From Ciona savignyi (lineage: Eukaryota; Chordata; Ascidiacea; Phlebobranchia; Cionidae), in NCBI GenBank assembly GCA_000149265.1, contig CH002901.1, positions 527,973 to 591,972 on the forward strand: 64,000 nucleotides of DNA, in the 5' to 3' direction. Below the pieces are notes generated by a model, which saw only the letters and a list, made by a program, of their open reading frames with translations, was not told the DNA's origin and searched no databases. Numbering within the stretch: the first letter of the stretch is position 1; each line of letters opens with the position of its first letter. Below are positions 1-14,900 of this stretch, piece by piece. A program made the translations under genes and the position numbers.

Positions 1-1114
<1,114 letters not shown>

Positions 1115-1570
1115 TAATGTGTGAAATCCTTTTGTGATGTCACTGACACCATCAAACTTACGCCACGTGCCAGGCTGAAAATTATTTCATCGCACTGACG
1201 ATGACTTGTTCAGAGAACCATTAAATTCTCCCCTTTCTCCACTGCGTGTCGGTCACGGCAAGTTTTTTTTTCTATCCATCTTATTCTCCGCCCTTTTCTA
1301 TTCCGATGATATAAAAATAGTCTGGTTGCAAAAAGTTGCCATTCGCAATCACCCCGCATATTTATGGTTACCCAACAAGGGCACAGTACTAGATTTGTAT
1401 GAATTACATTCATTCCCGAGCGACACATTGCCGCACAAACCCACACGTCGTTGGCGAAAATCGTGCAGAGGAAACATATTTTACATATTTCTAGTGTTGA
1501 CAGAAGCTTGTTGCAAGCGCGTCTATGTTTTAAGTTTTGTCAACTATTTTTATAAAGCGAACTGAATAAA
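1115..1570 (+). other. ANP32-like 3' UTR with poly(A) signal
   Basis: Sequence after the ANP32 stop codon. A canonical AATAAA lies at 1565-1570. An open frame over 1206-1565 has no recognisable protein character and is treated as UTR. Confidence 0.55.
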
Positions 1571-2391
1571 CAAGGCGCTCTCACAAGTTATTTTTTTTAT
1601 GTTATTTTGAAGCAAGTTTCAGCGATGACATGTCACGGTAGGTGTTTGTACGTTGTTGCTCCAACATTTAGAAAAATCCTAACGCGGTCGATCGTTAGTG
1701 TATTGGTTTCAACACTACATGGTTAATGATTTCAACTAGGTTCGTTGCTCCAAGAACCCCGAATTTTCACGACTTAAATCGCTTAAAGGGTTGTTTTGTA
1801 ATGAACGCCCCTTATGCGTTCGTAAGATAATAAGACGATTGCCCAAGTAATAAATGCAGCGCACTTTCCCTTTCGAGGCGAAATCCTGAATATTCAATCC
1901 TAAGCCCTAGTTTGAATCACAACACTTCAGAACTGATGGCCCGACGTACTAAATTTAAGAGCTAGTCCGCCTAAAGCTGAATAAGTTTTACAACAATTAA
2001 ACAGCAATGTTGCAATGTATCGTCGACAACAGTTGTCAACAGGCAGACACACCAATTGCTCAAGTTAGAATATCTTGCCCATTTACGTTGCCAGAAGGAA
2101 AATCATCAATTTGCCTGGCACAAAAAATAGTTGGATTGCCGAAATCTTTGTAGTGTTTTTGTTTAATAACCTTCTAGCGTTTTCTCATCCAAGGGGATAC
2201 GGTAAAAAATATCTTGTCTTTCAAAAATCGTCAGTTTAGCTCGTGTTTCTGTCGAATACTAAGAGCTTTTGTTGTGTGTTAAATTCGATGGAGATGTTGT
2301 TAATTAACGAATACAAGGATTGTGTTCATATAACGTTCGCCAACAGCACTGCTCAAGGTTACCCCTGTTTATTTAACAGTTGATTTTTATC

Positions 2392-2696
2392 GTCTGGCCG
2401 GTTAGTCCGGCGGTTAAGTGCGTCGCTTTGCAATCGAAATGTTGCAGATGCGAAACTGGTCGCTAGCTAGTCGGTTGTGTCCTTGGGCAAGGCACTTTAC
2501 GGACATTGTCTGAACCGAGCGGATTAATGGGTTATTCTACCAAATTGACGGAACGTGTCTATCATATACAACACACTGTAATTGCTCTGGCAACCCGACG
2601 GTGGGAGACAGATAATCTGACGATTGCCCGTGTGTAACCCCCCTTGGTTTTCCCATTCACGGGGATAAACATGAATATCCTATATTCTATCCTATG
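2392..2696 (+). mobile_element. tRNA-derived SINE, near full length
   Basis: Begins with a tRNA-like head (GGCCGGTTAGTCCGGCGG), has a degenerate B-box region, the body CTTGGGCAAGGCACTT and CACGGGGATAAACATGAATA, and ends in TATCC-type repeats. The same family recurs at least 12 times in the window, which allows a working consensus to be read by eye. The surrounding 1571-5262 stretch is otherwise intergenic. Confidence 0.85.
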
Positions 2697-3045
2697 ATTT
2701 CGATCCCGCTACATTTCGGCTGAGATAAGACACGGTCATACGCATGAACTAACCGTCTAAAATTATTTTTGAATGATCCAGTTAGATCCAAGAGTTAAAT
2801 GCTCTGATATGTCCTGTTTGGTCAAATCATACGTTCTGCTTAGGAAAAAATAAAAATAAGACATTATGAGCATTTCTTTTAAGCTAATCAATTGTGTACA
2901 TGGAAAGATATCATTTTGTAACCTTAGCAACCTAATATTAATGTTATTTCTTTTACAACAGCGCGAATCTTGTAGCAATTTTTCTACCGTACAAACGCCA
3001 GTCAGAGATGCACTGAGTGAAATTAGACGATCATCCACTGAATAG

Positions 3046-3318
3046 AATATACATGTTTATTCCCGTGAATGGGAAAACGAAGGGGGTTAACACACGGGAA
3101 ATCGTTAGATCACCTCGCGCTCACCGTCGGGATACCGGAGCTGTTTCAGTGTGTTGTGTATGATAGATACGTTCCTTCAATTTGGTAAAACCCATTAATC
3201 CACTGGGTTCAGGCATTGTCCGTTAGGTGCCTTGCCCAAGGACACAACAGACTAGTTTCGAACATGCGACCTTTCGGTTAAAAGGCGACACACTAAACCC
3301 AGACTTACCGGTCGGACA
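3046..3318 (-). mobile_element. tRNA-derived SINE, reverse orientation
   Basis: Reverse complement of the consensus: CCCGTGAATGGGAAAACGAAGGGGGTTAACACACGGG, through the GGGTTCAGGCA and GCCTTGCCCAAGGACACAAC blocks, to the tRNA-like head near 3300. Confidence 0.8.
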
Positions 3319-3835
3319 AACTGAAAGGTGAAAAGCCAATATTTTAGCACAACCAAATAGGCTACCTCTTCCTTACAAATTCGTTTTACAGTTCCGATTA
3401 ACCAATTTCTTCACGAAGTTGTAGTCTACAGCGGCACTAATAAATGCGTGTGTTTGTATTGTTGTTTAGCACCGGGTACAGTGAAGATAAGCGTGATGCA
3501 GTGAAATACATTAAAAAGAAAACACTTAAATAAACATTTGAACTGGCGCTGGAAAGTTGTCTAAACAAGTAAAATATGATTACAATAAATTTTAAATCAA
3601 CGTATTTCCAATAAAGAAATATAAAAGTTCGTTTTAGACACTGGAACAAAATGTGTCCTTTAAAACCACCTCTCCCAACAGCATCGCCGCTTTCTTAATT
3701 TTCACAATGGAAATATTCATCGCATGACGGTTTCAATACACTTGTCAACCAGGAGGTTCAATAGACTTTTTTCGAGTTTGATCGCTAAAAAGAATAGAAA
3801 ACATGATAAGCCAAAGGTTGTGATTATCCTACTAA

Positions 3836-4115
3836 ATCCGACCGGCTAGTGACGCCTTTCAACCGAAAGGTTGCAGGTGCGAAACTGGTCGATAGCTAGT
3901 CGGTTGTTTCCTTGGGCAAGACACATAACAAACAGTGCCTGAAACCAGCGGATTAGTGTAATCTACCAAATTGAAGGAACGTGTCTATTATACGCAACAC
4001 ACTGGAATAGCTCTGGTAACCCGACGGTGGGCACAAGGTAATCTGACAATAGCCCGTGTGTTAACCCCATTGGTTTTTCCATTTACGGGGATAAACATGA
4101 ATATCCTATCCTAAA
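3836..4115 (+). mobile_element. tRNA-derived SINE, plus orientation
   Basis: Head CCGACCGGCTAGTGACGCC, B-box-like GGTTGCAGGTGCGAAACTGG, full body, and tail ACATGAATATCCTATCCTAA. Confidence 0.8.
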
Positions 4116-4318
4116 TAGACTGGATACTATATTTAAAAAATATATACAAAGTCATACTGCATTGGAAAGTGCTCCGAAAGGTGGTCTTTTTGAAATCAGA
4201 CTTTTATGTACAAATAACTAAATGGACTTTGCTTAAACCAAGTGTATTAGTGGGTTAAACTAAAACTGTTTTAATGTTTCCATTATATATCCAAGACAGT
4301 GAACAATGGTATATATAC

Positions 4319-4605
4319 AGGATGTTCATGTTTTATTCTCGTGATGGGAAAATAAATGCAAGATGTGTTATTATAGGGCAATTGTCAGATTAGCTTGCGA
4401 TTATGGGACAAATGTTACACGGGTAACAATCAGATTACCCCACTTCCACTGTCCTGTGATCGGACCTATTGCAGTGTATTATGGTATTCTTTTAGTTTTA
4501 GTAGAACCCTTTAATCCATTGGATGCAGGAAATGTTCGCTAAGTGTTTTACCTAAGGACACACAACCTTTCGGCTGAAAAGGCGGGTTAGCCTATGACAT
4601 CAGTA
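4319..4605 (-). mobile_element. Degenerate SINE, reverse orientation
   Basis: ATGTTCATGTTTTATTCTCGTGATGGGAAAA opens an older, heavily mutated reverse copy. AACCTTTCGGCTGAAAAGGCG marks the head end. A 22-bp tandem repeat follows immediately. Confidence 0.6.
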
Positions 4606-4608
4606 GGT

Positions 4609-4674
4609 GGCCATACAAACCATAAACAATGGCCATACAAACCATAAACAATGGCCATACAAACCATAAAACAG
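4609..4674. repeat. 22-bp tandem repeat, 3 copies
   Basis: Three consecutive copies of GGCCATACAAACCATAAACA(AT), the last slightly altered. Confidence 0.85.
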
Positions 4675-5146
4675 GAGAAGCACAGAACTCATAAACAGAG
4701 TACAAGTTAATAAACTAAAAATGTGGAAATAAAATACATTTTATGGCTTTGACTCAATGAAACATCGTTGTCTAAAGAACTGCTGCTTGCCTCCGTCATG
4801 GAATCGTCATCGGAATACTCAAGCTCTTCCTGTCTTAACCTGTTACAAAGGATTATTAGAATGCCACATACCCACTGTCAAAGTGATAAGTTATTTATAA
4901 AGGAGATTAAAATTGGTTTGTTTTTTTTTAGCTCGGTAACCAGTTTGTGATTAGTTTGTCATTACCTTACAACTCTTTGATAGTTTGAGGATACTAGTTT
5001 GCAAATATTTAGTGGGAAGGGGATTTTGTTCCATACGCACTATCACTAGCAAAATAAAATATTAAGTAATTATTATTTTACACATATCTGATGCCCTAGG
5101 TTCCAATGCAATTCATGTTATCATTGCAAATTTGATCCAATTATTT

Positions 5147-5152
5147 TTTATT
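5147..5152 (-). terminator. Likely poly(A) signal of the sodium-channel gene
   Basis: AATAAA on the minus strand (TTTATT on plus), about 110 nt beyond the channel stop codon at 5263-5265. Position fits a short 3' UTR. Confidence 0.5.
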
Positions 5153-5262
5153 GCAAGTAACATCTGTTTGCTGTTGACTTGCGGATGCAACTATGGATCA
5201 CCCACCAGTTTTGCTGTATACCTTTTACGTTTGATTTGACATTGGTATCCTAAAAGGTTGTT

Positions 5263-5931
5263 TCAAGTGCACTTGTAATTAATACTCATGCAATCGATCC
5301 AAAAAATACCCTTTTGTATAATTGCACCAGCTGACCTGTAATCCCGATATGCTTGCTGTATGATCAGCACCGCTCGCAGTCGAACTGTAAATTCCTCTGA
5401 GTCGATTGTCTCCTGATCTTCAAGTGATTCCTTTGTTGGACATTTTAGTTGAAAGGATTGTAGCATTGAGTCCTTGAGATTGCTCAATTCTGGAGAATCC
5501 CCTAGTACCTGCAATATATGAAGATATTTTTATTCGGAGTTCATTTTTCCTGGTTGTTAAATATTAAGTAAAAACTGGTGCTAATACTCTCATGTGTCAT
5601 CAAAAGATCAATTGTAGGAATTGATTATCTTTTAAATAAAATTTAAAAAGTAATAATACTAATTAAAAAGTTTTTTAGCATTTATATATACTATTGAGGT
5701 AATTTACAATTTCCTGATAAACTTAGAAACTCTGCTTACTTTTTTAATCAGGGTTATGATAACCTCCAGGCAATGAATGTTACCATCAAGGGTGACCTTC
5801 ATGTGTGCCTGCGAGATAAAAGCGCCGTTTGGGTGAGCAACGCGGAGTGGATAGTCGAGTTGATTGAGAAGCGATTTGAGTTGATCGTAGGTGACATACT
5901 GTGTCAATCTGTCATCAAATCTCTGCCACAC
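5263..5931 (-). CDS. Nav C-terminal domain with IQ motif, exons 39-40
   Basis: Exons 5740-5931 ([18 protein letters not shown], the EF-hand-like domain) and 5263-5508 (ending at a stop codon). [12 protein letters not shown] is an IQ-type calmodulin-binding helix (family knowledge). The tail after the IQ motif is short, about 22 residues. Exon 39 contains [15 protein letters not shown], the counterpart of GDRIHCLDILFAFTKR. Confidence 0.9.
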
Positions 5932-8900
5932 CTACAAAACAAATGTGTTTAAATACTAATATATAAAAAAAAAATTTTCAATATTTTCTAAGGATATTCA
6001 TGTTTTTTCAATGCAAAAAAAGGCAAGGGAAGTTATCATAAGATTACCTTATTGTTGCATATTGCCATAGGCACATAGGTTTGGGTATCTGATTGGCTAG
6101 CAATATGCAATGGTATCTTATTTTTTTTAAACATTTATACAAAACAACCCTTAAACGTCAGGTATTAAATATCTTTATAGTAGCTGACAACATTAGCTAC
6201 AGAATTGCAACAAAAAGTATTAACCTCAAAGAATTGCTCAAAATCATCAGCAGTCAGCGGCTCTGCACTTTCTCTAGTTGCTACTTCGAAGTTTTCAAGA
6301 ATAATCGCAATGTACATGTTGACGACTATCAGGAATGTGATCATCACGTAGGTCACAAAGTATATAACACCTGACAATGAAAAATCCTTTAATACACAGC
6401 TTTAGACCATTGTTTAAATATATGTTAGGCCTAATGCTGATTTCCTTAACGAGAATACTCAGGCCTAATAAATGTTAATAAAATGTGAAAATTTGCGTTG
6501 CATCTGTAGTGAATTTCGCGGTTTGTCATTGTTTATTATGAACTGCATGTTGTGGTTGTCCCGGATTTCCCACACCCTGTAAACCAACATATTGGCTTCG
6601 AATAACTTCTCTTCACACATTACTATGCATTGCTTTATGAGAAAAACTGATTTAAAGTGTCAAAACTTGGCTTTAGAGTAAGTAGTTAAAGTTTAGGGTG
6701 TGGCCTTGACAGGAGCTGACGCTCCTGTCCTAGATCGCCAAAATTAGTTAAACAATTTAAACTGTGTGTTTCACTGTATCCACATTTAATTAAAAATAAA
6801 AGGATTTTTCGTGACCTTGTCCGATTGTGAGAGTCATAAATGAGTACAGTTAGTGTCAGAACAATCTACTAATTAGTTCAAAACCCTACACATCCGTTAA
6901 TAAACAGTTAAAATTATAAACAAAATGGTGGACAGAGGTGTAACAGATTCCATTGTTTTATGAAAAAACATTTCAATTAATATTTCATAGTAAAATATCC
7001 ATTAAAATGTAGTGTACCAATAGTGGAATTTCCACAGTTGCTAGGAGAACCATCTTCAGGTTTTTCCACACAATACGGTTCTCTATCTCTGAGCACTGGC
7101 TCTATGAACGTGTCCCAGCCTTCTGATGTGGAGATCTGATAATGGGTTATTATTCATTATGACTATATACTTTTCATCTTCATAGATGGGAAATGTCGGG
7201 TAGCAATCACATATGCGATTACCTCATTCTATTACTTGGAAACTATTTTAGTTCATTGTCTATATTGAAGATCTTACTTCTATTTTAGTTCATACCCCAT
7301 TCATCCACTACTAATGCCTTGCCCAAAGACACTACTAATTAAGCCAGCAGTTGATATTGATCCAAAATGTTCCAGCTTATAACCAATGTTCTAACTGATT
7401 GACCTATAACCATATTATATAATAACCAGGAAAAATATTGAATCGTAAACTTGTCTATAGACGACTTCCATTTTTAACCAATGGAACACATAGACCAACC
7501 TTTATTTTATAGTAAGAAAGTTACAATGTTAATTATATAATTTGTATGAACATTGAATAAATAATTGTTAGTTTCTAACTTTTAATTTTTAAAGATTCGA
7601 CAAAAGTACCTGAAAAAGAACCAAGAAAGCATTTGGAAACGTTTCAAAGTTGAGAAGAGAATCCACTCCTGCAACCTTCTGAATATAAGGAAACTGGGAC
7701 ATCCCAATGATCGCGTAAATGAACATCAGGAGGAAGAGGAGGCTGCCGATGTTAAACAGAGCAGGAAGGGACATCATCAGTGCGAACAGAAGTGTTCTGA
7801 TCCCCTGTACAGACAAAGATAAATGAAACTGATGATTATGCAAATAGCTCAGCTGTTCAGATGAAATCTTGAGAGCCGATCTTAGCTCTTTAGCTCATTG
7901 TTAGAGTTTTGGACCGACAGTCAAATGGTGGTGGGATGGAAACCGGTCACAACCACCATTAGACCAAAGACTTGGTGGATGTTGGCTGAGCAGTTTAATG
8001 AGTTAAACCAAAATAAATGTTTCATATTCAACACATTGCAATAGCTTCAGCAAAACGGCCATGGATGATGCGATCAGACTTTTAACCCTCGAATTTCTCT
8101 CAAATGTCATTCTATACCAATCGTATCTAGGAATCCATTAATGGGGACTTGTATTAAGCGCTAAACATCCATACATCGACCCATCATCTTCCTATGTGTC
8201 TCAGGACAAGCTGATTAACACAATTTGGTTTAATACTATAATTTAGAACATTAAAAGCAGTGGTGACATCGACTGTGGGTGCAAGTTTTTTTTAATTGTT
8301 GCTACAAAATCATCTTTCTTTTCCAAACACGCACAGATGGCAAAATCTTATTCATGGTAAAACATTACATTTCGACAGGTTAAAAACAATATTCTATTAA
8401 AAAACTTGGTATATATGTAAATATTTATTTACCTTTGCTTCACGGATCAGACGAAGAATCCGGGTGACACGGAAGAGACGAATGATCCTAAATATGGTCG
8501 GCTGGACAAAATACTGCGTCATCACATCCTGAAGACCGCTCGCTGTAGAGATGCAGTTCACTAAAGTGGTTGGGTTTGAAGAAGTGTGAGGTGATGTGTC
8601 ATGACGTGTGTGGTGGTGCCACTCAGAAAATACACCCAAAGTTTACAGTAACACCTTTTACAGTTTTATTTGAGCCTCACTTTAACATGCACATATTCTT
8701 TAAATTAAAGTGGGAATTTTTTTAAATGTTCCCTTTTTCCAGATCCCTTTTTTATCTTCCATTAACTGTCATCTATTTTTATAACATCTCACCAATTTTA
8801 CAAAATATTACACAGAATCATTAACCACAGATAATGAATAAGCCATTTAATTTTACTTGCTAACATAGAATCTACTGTACTAAAGTTAAAAAGCTAACAA

Positions 8901-11900
8901 ATCATCTTAATATGCAACATCTTAATATGATTACTTAGTTTATAGCTATGAGTTGACCATTGCTATTAATCACTGACACCAAACTACAAGCCTACACATC
9001 ATCTATTTCTTAACAAAACCATGCAAATTTAAAAGGCTGGCTATATACTCGTGCATGAAAACTAACAGAAATATGAAATTAACATACTCTTTCTGTGGCA
9101 AATGTACATGCAATTGATTTGTGTGTTGATGTGCGTTTTTGTTTGAATAGCAGTCATGTTTTGATGAATACATTACGTATGATATAAATTGGCATATAGA
9201 TGAAAAAAATAAAAATGAAGATGACAAAATAAAACAAACATGAGGTTTTATTGCAGAGCTAAGCTCAATAGAACTAATGAGTCAACTGCTGTTTATCTAC
9301 CAAGGAAAACTCACCGATGAGTGAAACAACCACCACAAGGATGTCAAACACATTCCACGGCACAGTAAAGTAGTACAACCGGAGGCCAATCAGTTTCAAA
9401 ATTGCTTCCAACAAGAAAATACCTGTGAAATAAAAGTAGATCAATGTGAGTGCTTTATACTTTGCTAGCATTAAAATCATCATTACATATGGGTTGGTCT
9501 GGTGGTTTCGTGCATCGCCTTTTAGCCGAAGGATTGCAGGTTCGAAACTGGTCACTAGCTAGTTGGTTGTGTCCTTGGGCAAGGCACTTAACGGACATTG
9601 CCTGAACCCGAAGGATTAATTGGTTCTCCTTATTTGAAGGAACATGTAGAATCATACACAACACACTGCAATAGCTCAGGTAACCCGACGATGGGTGCGA
9701 GGTAATCTGACGATTGTCTGTGTGTTAACCCCCTTGATTTTTCTATTCCTGGGTATAAACATGAATATCCTATCCTACATAATGTTTAAATGTAAATTTA
9801 TGGTCATACATATAAATCCGAGATTGAAGTTTTGGAGTAGTCTGTACATCTTGGGAGACATGTCATGGTGCTCTATAGCCATAACCACTAAATTGAGCAT
9901 GATCAGCCCCATGACAGCTATTTCAAACTTTCGGTCAGTCACAATGTCGTAGATCTATAAAACAAAAGAATGGCGGGTTAAGGGATTAATTTCACCTTAT
10001 TTATATTTTGATAATTACTTTTTCCTAAAATTCCCATGCTTTATTCTTTATTAAACAAGATTCATTAAGTTCAGTTGTAGGAATTTAAAATAAAATTAAA
10101 GATTTAAAATATAACATTTGAAATACTTGAAATAAATTTTTTTAATTTTAATACCTTGTTTGCGAATCGACTATTTGGTCTGGGAATAGGTTTTTTCGGT
10201 GTTTTTGAAGCCATGCGTTTCATGGCATTGTAATACCTTCTCTGTTCATCGGTTAAAAATACACCATCTTCACCACCTGTGCAATAAATGGTTGTGTGTC
10301 ATAACTTAATTCTTTTTTTTCTTTTGTAATCCCTTTCTTATTTTATTAAAATGGATAGAATGGGTATTAAAATGGAACAAATTGGTTCCTTAACTTGAAA
10401 AAAAAACACTTTTTAAAATCATTTTGGTTATTAAAAAATGTAAGACCCTACCGAACCAAGCAAGAAAAATATATTAAATACAATGTTAATTTCTCACATC
10501 AATTGCACAGACCTGTTGTTTTGATTTTTTGTTGGTTGAAGTTGTCGATAATCACACCAATGAAAAGATTGAGTGAAAAGAAAGCACCGAAAATGATGAA
10601 AACACAAAAGTAGAGATAGTTGTAGAAGGAAGCTTCGTATCGGGGTTGAGACTCAATGCCAGTGATGTCGACGGCTGATCCCATGATTTCTAACCAGCCT
10701 GTGAAGGTCGCGATCTGACAAATGTAAAGTTTATGTGTTATGAACCAGCACACATAAGTCTCACAACTAAGCATTAAGCTATCTTTGTAATAACTTGACA
10801 AGTAAGAGAAAACATTTAAACACTTATCCATACCTGCAGCAGGGCAAGAAGACCACGCGGAGCACTATCAAAGTTAACATTTGGAATCTGCCAGTTGATC
10901 AATGTTGTATTCATCCTAGAGAAATTTAAACAAGATGTGATCAAAAAACTAATTTTATTCAAGTTTAGGTAAACAACAAAGGTAGCATTAGAACTCAGAT
11001 AAAGTAAATCAGTTTGCCTGGGATAGGATAGGATAGGGTATTCATCTTTATCCCCGTGAATGGGAAAACCAAGGGGGTTAACACACGGGCAAATATCAGA
11101 TCACCTCGCGCCCATTGTCGGGTTACAGGAGCTATTGCAGTGTGTTGTATATGATAGACACGTTCCTTCAATTTGGTAGAACCCATTAATCCGCTGGGTT
11201 CAGGCAATGTCCGTAAAGTGCCTTGCCCAAGGACACAACCGACTAGCTAGCGACCAGTTTCGCACCTGCAACCTTTTGATTGAAAGGCGAGGCACTTAAC
11301 CGTTAGACCAACGGGCCGGACATATTGCAATGTGTTTTAAATGTAATATTTAGAGGGTTAAGTAATCTCGATTATAAGTCAGGAAATGTGCTTCTATAAA
11401 CTCAAAAAACCACTTCTGTTTAAATTGCTGAGTAGTTTATAAGATAATGATGTTAAAAAAATAAAATTTTCATATGTACTTGTGTCATATTGTTCAGCCA
11501 CTTACATATTTGCGCAAAGGTCGCACTCATTTTTATTCCGAATAATTGGCAGTACTTCTAATGGTGAAACATCTTTTGCTGTTTTGACTTGATTGAGGTA
11601 TTCCAACAGTAGTGTGTTATTTGGATAGCAGGTGTCATAGATGGAATTATTCATGTCACCCAACTCAAGAAGTGGATTAGGCATGATATCACCGCTCAAC
11701 AAGGAGACACAGCGACCAAAACGCCCCCCAAATATGTTAACTCCAAGGATACTGTTAAAGATATAGAAAATATATTTAAATCTGTGCAAGTTAATTTGTC
11801 CATTTCAAATTTTGATTTAAGCATGGTATGCATGGCTTACCTGAATATAAGCCAGAATATCATGCAAATGACGAAAACTTGGGTTATTGAAGGCACGGCG

Positions 11901-14900
11901 CGTACTAAAGCATCCACTACTATCTGCACAAAGTAACTTATGTTAAGGAAAACCTGACAAAATATTTTGGATTTCACAAATAATTTTTAATTGTTTAAGG
12001 TAAAACCAGTATGACATCTGAGTTTTAACATAGATCAAATAAGTGAGCACCATATTACATGATAATTAAGGTTCCATATAGTAATATATATTCTAAACAT
12101 CTATTGCTAATGAGAGCAGGAAGAAGAAAATAAGATAAATTACATTCGTTTTTCATGTTTGGCGCAGAATTACCAACTACTTATGTTCATTGAACTGTGA
12201 ATCCAAGTAACATCAATCACCACCGATTACCTTCATTCCTTGGAACCTGGACAGGGCTCGAAGTGGACGCAGAGCTCGAAATGTACGTAAAGCTCGAAGC
12301 GCGCTGAAGTCACTGCGCTGGTTTGCAACTAAGCTGAGGTTTATGATGGAAACCTGAAACAAAGGGGCTATCTTAGCAAAAATGTAAAACTAGAATAAGA
12401 ATTTTTGTTTCAATAAAGCATTTAGGAATGTACTTCTGCATTGTAAAAACAACTTCCAACTAAGCACACTGATATGTTACTAAATAGAGAACTAAGGAAA
12501 ATATAAAGTTACAAATCTTGCTTAGTGAAAGCTTGCTGAGGAATCACTTAGAATGTTGTAGGATCAAAACTAAACGTCCATGCCCATGCGGTGTTAGGTA
12601 TTTTACTATGTTCGGTACTTTCATCAAATGTAAACAGTACAAAGACTAATTTGAATCTAATAGATTAAAGCAATACCCATTAAGTGCATCTAATAGTNNN
12701 NNNNNNNNNNNNNNNNNNNNNNNNNNNNNNNNNNNNNNNNNNNNNNNNNNNNNNNNNNNNNNNNNNNNNNNNNNNNNNNNNNNNNNNNNNNNNNNNNNNN
12801 NNNNNNNNNNNNNNNNNNAATAGTCCAACTGTAGGGTGTAGTAGTCATTTTGGAAAGGAACCTATAACTTGTGGCAGCCTTACTTACCTATTAAACCATG
12901 GTTACACAATATTTGGTGCCAGGTGGGACAAATACACAGATAGATTTTGTATTAAGAATTTTAACCAACTTACAATAACAATGAAGAAATCCAAGCAGCA
13001 CCATGGGTTGGTAAAGTATGACTTAAGTCCCTTCCCAATCCATTTCATTAGCATTTCAATTGTGAAGAAAATGCAGCAAAATATATCAACAATCTGAACA
13101 ACTCTTTTCATAGCAGGTCGCTTGTCAATGTGAATATCCTCCATTGCCTGAATAGTGGTAATATTTTGAATTTTTTTTACGATTTAAAAAAAATCAAAGA
13201 TATTTAGATATTTACCAAAGTCACAGTGCTGATGAGAATACAAAAAATGACAAAGTTTTCAAAGTATTGATGTATGATTATCTTGTTCACGAAACGCCTT
13301 ATCTCAAACCAAGCGCCACTGGTAGGCTCGCTTTTCCAGCATGAAAAACAAGGCTGCACTTTAACCTGGAAAATAGAAAAAACAATTAAGCCAGAAAGTA
13401 AGCCATAAATCTTAATTAGCTCAAATAGTTATAACATTTGATTATTTCGAAAAAAAAGTCTTGAGCTATTTGGAACACACATTTACTGAATAGTTATCCA
13501 ATGAAAATGTTGTTTGGGGTTTCTAATCTTTCTACTGTGTTAATATTCAATCATGAAATATTTTTGTAAGACTTCAATGGTTACTGTGCATCTAGAAAGT
13601 TTTATGAAAAAAAATCACTTTTAATGCCACAGAACTCTTCTGTTCAAAAGCTCAGTACAATTCGTTAAAAGCAAGCAGTGAAAATTATAATCCTGCTTAG
13701 TCAATGCCTAAAAGGGTCCATAGATAAAAATTATACTAAACCTTTTCTTTTTTATTTTCAATTTCTTCTGTTTGTTCTTTGTTTGAAGCAATTTCTTCAT
13801 CATATCTATTATCTTGATTCTGCAAATATCAATTTTGGACTATATAAAAATATGCATAATCTTTTTCTATTTGATATGCTGATGATAATAAAGTTAGTTT
13901 ACTTAAGACTGATTTAAATACATATTTGGTACATTAGTTTAAAAGCACAAAACTTTTAAAGACATACAATGCTTTTATTGGAAATTCCGTTTGGGCTTTT
14001 TCGATCCAACATACAATCTCTTTCTCCCGTAGAAGTTTCACCTCCACTGCTACACATTCCCCTGTACCGTTCCCTTGCTTTGATGGAAGCCAGACGTGAC
14101 CTTCCAACGGTGTGCTCTGGTGACACTGGGACTGAATTTGTTTCCGACACTCGCGATTTCCGATGTGCCCTTCGTGATTCCGGTCTACTGTCCAAAGAGG
14201 TGGTGCGGCTTGTTCTTAGTTTTGACATGGTTGAATCACTTTGCAAGCTTGAGCATGTGCTCAGTTGTCGACTTCGATGTTTAACTTTAAGCCTTTGTTC
14301 TTTTGGAGGTTCATGCTCGGACCTTGATGTTGGTTTAACTTTTAACTCATCGCAACAATGGTTATTCGCATGACTAAGATTTGGTTGGTCCTCATGGTTA
14401 GCATTCCCGTTTAATGTGGGAACTTTTACTGGTGGTACCAATGGTTCAACTTCATCTAAAATGCATTACACGTAGATGTAATTTAAATCTTGAACGATAA
14501 GTTAAACTAAGTTAAGTTAAAGATTGACAATAACAAAATAATTGTAGTTTAAATTTATGTGTCAAAACAATTAATTACTGGCAACATTTTACAATGCAGT
14601 AACTACAGTAAACATATTATTGAGTAAGTAATGTAAAACTGCAAACTGCTTCCAAAACACTACTACTCAATGGTTGTTGTGTTGGATAACACACACTAAG
14701 CAAAGAACTTTTAGAAAATGTATTAATTTTATATTAAATTACCTGCACATTCATTTGCAATAATGTTATTGTCCTTTTTATTTGCAGCATTCATGAATGT
14801 TGTTTCTGTGTTGGTTATAACACTACAATCTGTCTGCTGTGACATAGATTTTCTAACATCGGTTTTTAAAGGGTTTATCGGATTCTTTGGAGTGTTTCTT

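Noticed and set aside
1206-1565. 119-codon plus frame
   Set aside because: Lies in the ANP32 3' UTR and ends at the poly(A) signal, with no protein character.
4609-4674. CRISPR-like repeat
   Set aside because: Direct 22-bp repeats with no spacers, in a eukaryotic intergenic region.
13969-14373. 134-codon plus-strand frame
   Set aside because: Antisense of Nav exon 24, whose phase fits its neighbours.
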